NCBI GenBank assembly: GCA_022457155.1
Contig: JAJGOT010000168.1
Span: 689,001 to 753,000, forward strand
Direction of reading: 5' to 3'
Length of the DNA stretch: 64,000 bases
Source: Cladopsammia gracilis
Lineage: Eukaryota; Cnidaria; Anthozoa; Scleractinia; Dendrophylliidae
Made by a program: the position numbers and the translations under genes. The notes below the pieces were generated by a model. It was not told the origin of the DNA. It made no database searches and saw only the letters and a program-made list of their open reading frames with translations. How positions within the stretch are numbered: position 1 is the first letter of the stretch; each line of letters opens with the position of its first letter. Below, in pieces: positions 55,690 to 64,000 of this stretch.

Positions 55690-56368
55690 TACGTTTAAAA
55701 CAGTTTTACTTACTTATGGAGGGGGATGTGAACTTTAAATATATTTTGTGTACATACCTGTAAGAAAGTGTTTTTCTCTCAAAATACTAAGAAAATAGTC
55801 TGTTTAAAGTCTGTTTGGAAACAGCTCCTGGTTTCAGTATTTTAAAATCGCCTTTCAAATAGCTCTGACTTGTGAATTCAACTTCAAGCATGTTTTAAAT
55901 AGACTATTTATGAGCTATTTAGAAGCGTAGTAATGAATGTCCATTTCAAATAGTATTTAAACATCATATTTAAAACGTATTTTTATTTTTTACTTGTTAC
56001 AACTACATTATAAATCGACAACATTTTATGATTCTTTTCCAAACAGTGTTCAAATAGTCTATTTAAAACAATTTAGAGTAACACTTCGGCAGTCATGTTG
56101 TCAAAATAGTGTTCAAATACTATATTTGAAATGTAGTTTTGGCGACAAATAGCTTACAAATACATGGAAAAACCTACCCGGTTTATTAAATAGCATTTAA
56201 CTATACCTCAAATACATTTCAAGCTCTTACCACTATTTTAGAATTTTTGTTAAAATATAATAAAAATACACCATGATGAGCTCAAAATATAGTTCAAATC
56301 GTTCAAATACATTAAAAGTACCTTTAAATCACTTTTAAAATACACTTGGTTTGGTAAGGGTTAGTTTT
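55690..56368. repeat. AT-rich repeat block, right end of a large inverted structure
   Basis: Rich in AAATAGT, TATTTAAA and GTTCAAATA phrases. It ends ACTTGGTTTGGTAAGGGT, the inverse of the start of 46433-47240, with about 50 bp of weaker inverted similarity inside. Confidence 0.6.
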
Positions 56369-56394
56369 AGGAGAAGATAACTGTTGTACAATAA

Positions 56395-56800
56395 ACAATT
56401 TATTCAGCGAAAAGTTGTGTAATACGGCTGGGCATTTTAACTCGTCAGTAAAAATACTCATCTGTATTACACAACTTCACGCTGAATAACCTCTATTTAA
56501 AATTCCATATAGCATTTCACAGTGCAAATACACACCAAAACGAGTGCAAATAGGACATGTTATACACTCTCTGACCACACGCTAGAAAAACGCTTTCAAA
56601 AACTTAAGGATTTGAGAAAATAATATTATGATTGTCGTAAAACAAAAACATTTATTCCGAAAAAAAGTGTGTAACACGGCTGGGCATTTTAACTCGTCAG
56701 TTTTTTATGTTTTCTCACCTAATTAGGCTTGAAATAATGGAAACGAACTCGTACAAAAAATCATTCGAATTACACAACTTTTCACTGAATAACCTCTTTG
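56395..56800. repeat. Two related hairpin repeats
   Basis: 56395-56500 folds via TTATTCAGCGAAAAGTTGTG / CACAACTTCACGCTGAATAA. 56650-56800 is a looser second copy sharing GGCTGGGCATTTTAACTCGT. 56505-56600 resembles 46340-46425 in direct orientation (AAAACGAGTGCAAATA). Confidence 0.65.
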
Positions 56801-57987
56801 TATTCAGTAAGGGGTGTACAGACGAAAGACTGTGAGACCTCTAGTGTTGCAGAGAACCACTGTCTGGGAAAAGAGTTAATGAGATTAATATAAAGGATGT
56901 TATCCATGTGATTTGTAATTATTCCTCCGTTTTATGTTTGATATATTACTTAGATCGTATCTAAAACAAGTACTGTAAGCGTTTTGGTAACCCCCCCCCC
57001 CCCCCCCATATTTTATTTCAGTCCTGAAGAAATGGAGGAATCGGAAGAGAGGGGGTTAATAAAGAGCGGATGGAGGGTTATTTAGAATAGAAGAAAATAT
57101 TAAAAAAAAATGAATGAAAACTCGCGTAAATTTTTTCTAGCATTTCTCAGACCACTTATTTTAAAAAAAGCAAAATGCGGTGTTCATCACCGTTTTACAA
57201 TTGCAGCATTATTTATACCCGCATCTGGACATTGTAAGACCAAGTTTACACACAAACTGACTGATACATTTGCATTGGCTTGATACAAATTGTTCCACTG
57301 ACATTTCAACCATATTTTGTATTCTAAAAACTAAAAGGGTAAAAGGGGAGGTGGGTGGGGGAGCTCTCATTACAAAACCCAACTTTCAAATGGTGGGAAC
57401 TACTTCATGAAAGGGACGAGATCGACTCAGTCTTCAGCCACTAATGAGATCATTTATCACCTTTCAAATCTTGGTCGAGTAGAGACACTTTCCCTCCGTA
57501 TGCTCCACAATGACTGCATAGATTCATAAGATAATGAAGTGACAATTGTTGAATTTATAAAGCAACCAAGGACTAATTAAACTGGTGCCAGATTGACACA
57601 TATGTTAGTAGTTCATTTCATTTTATTTTGTTTATTTCTCCAAACCTTAGCAGATAATAATACAGAATTGAATATAAGGTGAAAAAAAGTAAGTTAAAAG
57701 TATAAAATTTTCAAGGAAAGAAAACGTACAGTACAAAATTACAGCACTTAAATTAACCCACATTATATACAGGAAGGAGAGGAGAGGGGCACATCTAGAT
57801 AAACTAATATTGTGCCCCTTAAGTTACGTCAGTATAACAAAAAAAATTGTAATGTTTTAGTAAAAAAAGTAAAGGAAAACTTATAAAAATAACTCGGTAA
57901 ATAGTATATTGGTGCTGGGTGTAACTTCAATGTTAGTAATAATAACATTATTGAATAATGTAGAATAATATTTATTATTGTTATCAG
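56801..57987. other. Distal kinase intron
   Basis: Poly-C at 56991-57007. 57640-57850 resembles a LINE 3' untranslated region. Ends at the kinase acceptor. Confidence 0.45.
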
Positions 57988-58194
57988 GTTGATGTTTACA
58001 GCTTAGGAGTTCTTCTGTGTGAAATGTGTATCAGGGAACTTCCAGATCCTAGAAGGCGTGACGGACAAGTTGTTCGTGTGACAAACCGCGCATTACGAGC
58101 CCTGGTACGACGGTGCCTGCAAACAGATCCTGAGATAAGACCAAACATGGGACAGATTATTGATGATCTAGACGAGATTCACGCTGCATCGTAA
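57988..58194 (+). CDS. Coiled-coil TKL-type protein kinase, last exon
   Basis: 68 codons plus TAA. It completes the C-lobe: VDVYSLGVLLCEM (helix F, the invariant Asp at the second residue), a short helix-G region, then RRCLQTDPEIRPNMGQIIDD with the conserved Arg of subdomain XI. Joined to 46220 in phase 0 the protein is about 463 residues from 45036. The first half of the domain is in the exon 11.8 kb upstream. A polyadenylation-type AATAAA lies at 58701-58706, so the following minisatellite would fall in the 3' UTR. Confidence 0.85.
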   Translation, partial: VDVYSLGVLLCEMCIRELPDPRRRDGQVVRVTNRALRALVRRCLQTDPEIRPNMGQIIDDLDEIHAAS

Positions 58195-58277
58195 TTATAT
58201 TGAAATCAACATGTAAGTTCCTTTTTTCCAAGTTGCTAGAATTTAAAAGAACACTGTCCCGCCGAAACAACGAAATT

Positions 58278-58676
58278 GTGCTGACTTAATGTCCACGTTA
58301 TATTGCCGAATAACACCCAATATACAACTTAATTTCCACGTTATATTGCCGAATGCCACCCAATACACAACTTAATTCCCACGTTATATTGCCGAATGCC
58401 ACCCAATATACAACTTAATTTCCACGTTATATTGCCGAATGCCACCCAATATACAACTTAATTTTCACGTTATATTGCCGAATGCCACCCAATATACAAT
58501 TAATTTTCACGTTATATTGCCGAATGCCACCCAATATACAACTTAATTTTCACGTTATATTGCCGAATGCCACCCAATATACAATTAATTTCCACGTTAT
58601 ATTGCCGAATGCCACCCAATATACAACTTAATTTTCACGTTATATTGCCGAATGCCACCCAATATACAACTTAATT
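58278..58676 (+). repeat. 43-bp minisatellite in the likely kinase 3' UTR
   Basis: Unit CTTAATTTCCACGTTATATT + GCCGAATGCCACCCAATATA + CAA, about nine copies; two copies lack CT (41 bp). Confidence 0.95.
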
Positions 58677-58700
58677 CGATAAAATCATTCTATAGAGCAA

Positions 58701-58706
58701 AATAAA
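58701..58706 (+). terminator. Candidate polyadenylation signal
   Basis: AATAAA about 0.5 kb after the kinase stop, just beyond the minisatellite. Other AATAAA-like sites may be used instead. Confidence 0.4.
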
Positions 58707-59019
58707 AGCAGTAGTTTTGCGATAAAATGCAGGATTACAAGGATAGAAGTGGATTACAATTCATCAATTTTGATTTCTTGACAGGCAGTCAAGAAATCCA
58801 AGTTTCCATTCTGGTGGAATTTTGAGTTTTTTTATTCGTTATTTTGTCTTTTTTGTTCATATTCTTTGCGTTCATCACGTTTGGCGTTTTTTCTATTACA
58901 GCAAAATGATGATGACAAAGTTAGGTTAGTGAAGTACCTGGAAGACAAATTCACAAGCTGTTCAATGCTTTAGTCAATTCTAATGTGAAATCGTTAACTT
59001 ACTGTGCATATATATCAGG

Positions 59020-59285
59020 GAAGTTTTCAATTGAAATGATCACTATGGCCAACCACAACAAACGCAGACCATCCAATGAACCAATCAGAACGCAAAGCAA
59101 ATACCTGCCGCCGCCAAACGCGGGAAAACGCGTGCAAGTAAGTCATGATTGATTTTGGTCTTACTTCTGATTGGTTGAGAATTTGGCGCGAGATTTCTTG
59201 GTCAATCACAAAGCATTGCAAAGCAAAACAAAAGCAATTACGAAATGACTTTAGACACTCCAGTGAAAACCGCTCTAAACACGTT
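59020..59285. mobile_element. CCAAT-rich MITE, diverged copy
   Basis: Aligned with 61035-61319: CCAATGAACCAATCAGA, GCGGGAAAACGCGTGC, GATTGATTTTGG and TTGGCGCGAGATTT phrases in order, ending GAAAACCGCTCTAA. Confidence 0.7.
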
Positions 59286-59473
59286 GAAGAGAATATCATC
59301 TCGCGCGCATTTTGTTGAAGAGTATATCATCTCGCGCGCATTTTGTTGAAGAGTATATCATCTCGTGCGCATTTTGTTGAAGAGTATATCATCTCGCACG
59401 CATTTTGTTGAAGAGTATATAATCTCGCGCGCATTTTGTTGAAGAGGATATCATCTCGCGCGCATTTTGTTGT
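59286..59473 (+). repeat. 31-bp minisatellite, six copies
   Basis: Unit GAAGAGTATATCATCTCGCG + CGCATTTTGTT. It starts at the end of the MITE copy. Confidence 0.95.
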
Positions 59474-60505
59474 AGAGATCACTAATTCAAGACTGTAGAG
59501 ATTTTTAATTGATGTCAAGTTTTAATTGATGTCAAGTTTTCGTCTTCGTTGTGTAAACTAACCTGCTTAGCAGGCGTTAACGGGTGGAGGGAAGGAAGAA
59601 CAAAAGGGGCGTGAACCCGCTTTTGCCGGACAAACAATATTTGAAAACAAACCACAAAAAGTACTTTACATGTCAAAGATGTGCAATATTTGTGAACCAT
59701 GTTGAAGAGTCACGTGTCTCATGACACGATCAACACAGCACACTAATTCGACAATCATTTTATTGATGGTCGACAAAACGTAACCATATAAGAGAATCTT
59801 TGTTTACCATTTTTGCCTCATTAGCATATGCGCCTCGTTCTCTAATCTACCTACAAAAACATCAACTCTGAATATTGAAGGGGCATAGCACAATAAGCTT
59901 TCTCTGAAGAATTTGAGCCCGATATACTACATACACTTGATGCAATGCTGTATTAAAAACTCCAAATTTTACAAAGAATGTATGGCTCATTAGCGCTTTT
60001 GCCACCCAAAAATTTTGCAGTTTTGGATAGCAGATATTCCCTTAAATATTGCATGAAAAAAGCTGAAAATTGCATAGATTACTAAGTTTAACAAGCTCTT
60101 TCAACTTTTGAAGTCAATTCGTAATTAGCATGATGCCTTCTCTAAGCAGGTTCGTATACTAATGAAGCAAAATGTAAACAATGACGTCAGCAAAGATTCG
60201 CCTATTCTAAATGGGTTGTAGATTTGTAGTTATAATATGAAATAGATTATTATTTTATTCAAGGCATAAGTAGGTATGTCACTTTAGTGGTTCTTATGAC
60301 ATGTTCATAAGTAGACATACAATTACGTACAGATACCTATGTCATAGTAAACTATTTGTAGTTAGTTAGCTAGGTTTAAAAAGTTAATATCTTAACAACA
60401 GATGTTTACCATTATCGCAACGCGTTGGGATGAAGAATTAGACCTTCCTAATAGTTATACGCTTGGTTCAAATTGGGAATTGTATTTCAGTCTCCGATTA
60501 TTTAC
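59474..60505. other. Gene-free AT-rich sequence
   Basis: A small duplicated TTTTAATTGATGTCAAG (59505-59537). Nothing else recognised. Confidence 0.4.
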
Positions 60506-60618
60506 AGAGGCGGATCTAGGGGAGGGGGCCTGGGGGGGGGGGGGGGCGCATTTTCCCTACAACCCCAACCGCTCCCCACTCCTCCCCCTCACAATAGAGT
60601 ATGGATCCGCCGCTGGTT
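60506..60618. mobile_element. G-rich hairpin MITE
   Basis: AGAGGCGGATCTAG at the left and TATGGATCCGCCGCTG at the right are near-inverted around a G-run (60530-60546) and a C-rich right half. Confidence 0.5.
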
Positions 60619-60744
60619 TGTGAACATTTTTGTAGAAAGCATTTTTTTAGAATTATTTTAATAGACAGACCGCTTTTAAGGGTCTCATAAGGCGTTCACT
60701 AAAATACAATTATCTACACAGCAGTTATGTAGATACAGCGCCGT

Positions 60745-61020
60745 AAAACCAAAACCAAAGTAACCCAGTCTGGCCAATCACAAGACACAGACAGTCAAAT
60801 AAACCAATCACAACAGACACAGACAGTCAAATAAACCAATCACAACAGACACAGACAGTCAAATAAACCAATCACAACAGACACAGACAGTCAAATAAAC
60901 CAATCACAACAGACACAGACAGTCAAATAAACCAATCACAACAGACACAGACAAGTCACGATTGGTTTTGGTTTTACGTTTGATTGGTTGAGAAAGTGGT
61001 GTGAATCTTTTTGAGACCAA
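60745..61020 (+). repeat. MITE copy with internal 32-bp tandem repeat
   Basis: Starts GCCGTAAAACCAAAACCAAA like 61050. The segment CCAATCACAACAGACACAGA + CAGTCAAATAAA is repeated about 5.7 times (60772-60957), then returns to MITE sequence (GATTGGTTTTGGTTTTACG). Confidence 0.8.
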
Positions 61021-61034
61021 TCACTAAACGTAGT

Positions 61035-61319
61035 AGAGCAGTTTTCATTTGAGTGTCGTAAAACCAAAACCAAAGTAATTACTCTGACCAATCACAGCAG
61101 TCGTAAACAATCCAATGAACCAATCAGAGCTCGAAGCAATTACATGTCGGCGGCGCCAAGCGCGGGAAAACGCGTGCGAGCAAGTCACGATTGGTTTTGG
61201 TTTTACTTCTGATTAGTCGAGAAAGTGGCGCGAGATTTTTTAGCCAATCACAAAGCGTAGCAATGCAAAACCAAAGCAATTGTGTAATTACTTTCGACAC
61301 TCAATTGAAAACTGCTCTA
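61035..61319. mobile_element. CCAAT-rich MITE, complete copy
   Basis: Ends AGAGCAGTTTTCATTTGAGT and ACTCAATTGAAAACTGCTCT are inverted repeats. The interior has inverted ACCAATCA/TGATTGGT pairs and GCGGGAAAACGCG. 285 bp, non-coding. Confidence 0.75.
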
Positions 61320-61340
61320 ATACAAAACCAAGGAACATGC

Positions 61341-61910
61341 GAATTACTTTCGACACTCAGCTGAAAACTGGTAAAAGCACAGGTACCCCAAGCTCAAGTC
61401 AAGACCAATCACTAAATGTAGTAATACAAAACCAAGAAACATGCGAATTACTTTACACACTCAACTGAAAACTGGTAAAAGCACAGGTACCCCAAGCTCA
61501 AGTCAAGACCAATCACTAAACGTAGTAATACAAAACCAAAGCAAATACGAATTACTTTAGACACTCAACTGAAAACCGGTAACAGCACAGGTACCCCAAG
61601 CTCAAGTCCAGACCAATCACTAAACGTAGTAATACAAAACCAAGGAACATGCGAATTACTTTACACACTCAACTGAAAACTGGTAAAAGCACAGGTACCC
61701 CAAGCTCAAGTCAAGACCAATCACTAAACGTAGTAATACATAACCAAGGAACATGCGAATTACTTTGGACTCTCAACTGAAAACTGGTAAAAGCACAGGT
61801 ACCCCAAGCTAAAGTCAAGACCAATCACTAAACGTAGTAATGCAAAACCAAGGAACATGCGAATTACTTTGGACTCTCAACTGAAAACTGGTAAAAGCAC
61901 AGGTACCGGA
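61341..61910 (+). repeat. 104-bp satellite derived from the MITE
   Basis: About 5.5 units with ACTTT(C/A)GACACTCAACTG, AAAGCACAGGTACCCCAAGC and GACCAATCACTAAACGTAGT. The first and last pieces match the ends and interior of the MITE just upstream. Confidence 0.9.
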
Positions 61911-61945
61911 AATCCGGAGTACCCCCCCCCCCCCCGCCCCTGGGA
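61911..61945. mobile_element. Solo end of a poly-G-ended transposon
   Basis: GGAGTACCCCCCCCC...CCTGGG equals the right end of the 8.7 and 13.7 kb elements. It truncates the satellite; no left end is present. Confidence 0.55.
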
Positions 61946-62865
61946 TACGTAATAAGCCTATACAGTAATTACTCATGCGCATAGCGGCATGAGTCAAGGT
62001 TTCGGTAAGGTTTCTTTTCGTCCCGCTTTTTGTAGTCACAAATTGCCATGTTTTTTTAAAGTTTCCCGTATCCCGCGGGACGACTTTCACTGTTCTGATT
62101 GGTTGACACGCGACCTCTTGATTTCGGCGTGCCCGTAATCACGTAGCCGAGTGAAGCCACTAGCATTTGGACTTCACCGAAAAAGAAATTACATTTTTCG
62201 ATGGGAATTTACGTTGATATCAATTTGTGATTGAATTTTTCGTTGTGTTGTCGCTAGTTTTGAAGAAATGCTAATATTCAGTTGTAAATTCAGTCGTAAT
62301 AAATGATATCTGATATTATGTAAACAAAACAAGACTTACATGTCACGCAAAATTCGTTGAAAGGGAAGGGGTGCGTGACCCAGTTAAAATAAACCATGAA
62401 ACGTTCTTATGCAAGCGCATGAGTACAGGCTACCAGCTAGCCTCTTGTCTTAGTTTAACTTGCATGTGATGTATTTTTTTAGATAACCTTTCAGTCGAAC
62501 ATGTAAGATGGGGGAGCTGTGATTATTACACAGCAAACCAGCTACCAACCTGACCACTTAATGTATTTTGTAATTTTTTAATAAACAATTAAAAAAGATC
62601 AAGTCTGTTGCTTGTGTACTTTTGGTCGATTGCTTTGTTGTGGAATACAGAAGCTTCATTCTCAGTGCGCGATATCTTGCGTCATTTGCGCGTGCACGAG
62701 CGCGCGCGCACTCCGAAGCAATAGGGTTTCCTTTGAAGATGCAGTTCCCCAAGTAAATAAGCGGTTGTTTTCTCCTAAACGAGCTCGGTGACCTATCTTT
62801 TTTTTTTGCATAATTTCATTCTTTTAGTCCTTCTCTTTGTGCTGTAAAATTTTTAAAAAATAATC
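61946..62865. other. Gene-free sequence
   Basis: A CpG-rich GCGCGTGCACGAGCGCGCGC patch at 62687-62708. The phrase CTCCTAAACGAGCT(C/T)GGTGA occurs at 62773 and 63176. Confidence 0.45.
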
Positions 62866-63108
62866 ATGCCAGAAAAAAAGTTATCGCGAAAAAAGCATGT
62901 GCAGCCATCGCTCGTAGACACAAAATTCTATCCTCGAGATCTCGCACCCGATGAATATTTTAAGTTAGTACCTTTTCAGGACGTGTGCCTGTACTATAAA
63001 ACAAACATCAAATTGTTCCTATTGGTCAATACATTACATCTATTTTGTTATTTCAAGAATTACTTTAAAGCTTTGCTTCCTGTTCCTGCGAAACGTAGTG
63101 TGAGCTGA
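62866..63108 (+). CDS. Possible small gene or first exon, unknown
   Basis: ATG opens 80 codons. The first 33 residues are basic and hydrophilic (MPEKKLSRKKHVQPSLVDTK, then FYPRDLAPDEYFK) and look protein-like. The remainder is hydrophobic and less convincing. A GTTAGT donor-like sequence after EYF (near 62963) would end a first exon there. No family is recognised. Flanking copies of an interspersed phrase (62773, 63176) lower confidence. Confidence 0.3.
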   Translation: MPEKKLSRKKHVQPSLVDTKFYPRDLAPDEYFKLVPFQDVCLYYKTNIKLFLLVNTLHLFCYFKNYFKALLPVPAKRSVS

Positions 63109-63394
63109 TGGAATAAACGTGCGCTTGATAAGTGCAGTTGCAAGGATATAAAGGGCAACTATAGACAATTATATCTCCTAAACGAGCTTGGTGACCTATA
63201 TTTTTTATTGCAGATTTCGGATTTTTATATTGTGGGAAACAATCAGGGAAAGTTTAAAGAAATTCTTATGTCAACCTTAAAAGAAGCTTGAGCCAGTTTT
63301 TTTTTGTTTACTGATGGATAATCACATTCATAGTCAATTCAGACAACCACAGTCCCAGTAATTGTTTTTTTTTTTCCTAATTTATCTTTCAGTT

Positions 63395-63845
63395 AATTAG
63401 TCAGCCAGTCATTCAGTCAGCCAGTAATTCAGTCAGTCAGTCAGTAATTCAGTCAGTTGGTCAGTAATTCAGTCAGTTGGTCAGTAATTCAGTCAGTTGG
63501 TCAGTAATTCAGTCAGTTGGTCAGTAATTCAGTCAGTTGGTCAGTAATTCAGTCAGTCAGTAATTCAGTCAGTTGGTCAGTAATTCAGTCAGTTGGTCAG
63601 TAATTCAGTCAGTCAGTCAGTAATTCAGTCAGTTGGTCAGTAATTCAGTCAGTTGGTCAGTAATTCAGTCAGTTGGTCAGTAATTCAGTCAGTCAGTAAT
63701 TCAGTCAGTTGATCAGTAATTCAGTCAGTTGATCAGTAATTCAGTCAGTTGGTCAGTAATTCAGTCAGTTGGTCAGTAGTTCAGTCAGTTGACCATGCAG
63801 TCAGTCAGTCAATCATCCAGTCAGTGGGTCAGTTAGTAACTCTCG
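63395..63845 (+). repeat. 20-bp minisatellite (CAGTCAGTTGGTCAGTAATT)
   Basis: About 20 units with variants lacking GTTGGT or carrying GTTGAT; both 20-bp and shorter CAGT-based steps occur. Confidence 0.95.
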
Positions 63846-64000
63846 TGCCCAGTTCTCCTCATGCAGCCCTGTATGAACGCCTGGAGCAACAACAACAACA
63901 CTTTTTACAATAACTGTGCGAATTCTCGCGCGCTGATTGGCTAATTTTTATTATCAATAAGAGTAGAGACGCATAAAACGATAAACCTGACGCCATCAGC
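63846..64000. other. Window end, no gene recognised
   Basis: Contains a short (CAA)n and an AT-rich end. Confidence 0.4.

Larger units (their letters stand above)
46221..57987 (+). other. 11.8-kb kinase intron filled with repeats
   Basis: GTTAGT donor (46221) to TTATTGTTATCAG acceptor (ending 57987). Phase 0 on both sides, and the translation joins helix-F residues exactly. It contains AT-rich inverted ends, a Tc1-like element, a MITE, a segmental duplication and possible nested exons. Confidence 0.75.

Noticed and set aside
63395..63845. CRISPR-like repeat array
   Set aside because: Units are contiguous 20-bp repeats without unique spacers, in a eukaryotic context.

Overview
This is AT-rich animal nuclear DNA, most likely from a cnidarian and probably a stony coral. 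The evidence is spliceosomal exons (GT donors, AG acceptors, very long introns), a dense mosaic of LINE, Penelope-like, DIRS-like and MITE relics, many ACATGTACATG-type palindromes, poly-G/poly-C runs and a tRNA-derived SINE. The species call rests on recognising repeat styles and has not been checked against a database. Nothing looks prokaryotic: there are no operons, ribosome binding sites, rRNA or CRISPR arrays.

Genes. The one clearly identifiable host-type gene is a plus-strand coiled-coil protein kinase of TKL type. A long exon (45052-46220) carries ten 14-residue coiled-coil repeats and most of the kinase domain. A last exon (57988-58194) supplies the C-lobe across an 11.8 kb intron, and the reading frame is kept exactly. 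Several other exons have convincing splice sites but unknown products: 3094-3375 (secreted protein, with a decayed twin at 2770-2965), 4672-4727, 26967-27135 and 50642-50773 (signal peptide, inside the kinase intron). A coding-looking piece lies at 23230-23412. At 38220-38454 two divergent splice donors lie back to back exactly where strand composition flips, which suggests a bidirectional promoter.

Layout. 0-9 kb: secreted-protein exon, a DIRS-like plus LINE remnant block, and a poly-G-ended transposon. 9-16 kb: LINE ORF1 relic, a perfect 69-bp-arm hairpin, a palindrome cluster and MITEs. 16-23 kb: a segmental duplication, one copy carrying a SINE insertion with an intact target duplication, a 51-bp minisatellite and a foldback element. 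23-33 kb: Penelope-like and LINE fragments, an orphan exon, 31-, 87- and 61/37-bp satellites. 33-45 kb: MITEs, a Harbinger-like fragment, the divergent promoter candidate, a second tyrosine-recombinase relic, a Penelope-like 3' end and a piggyBac-like element. 45-58 kb: the kinase gene with its repeat-stuffed intron. 58-64 kb: MITE-derived satellites and minisatellites.

The genes do not form a pathway. The main biology is one kinase gene plus mobile-element history. The strongest leads are the hammerhead-like motif following both Penelope-like coding tails, the mirrored composition around the divergent donors, the expandable coiled coil of the kinase, and satellites that seem to have grown out of single-copy elements.
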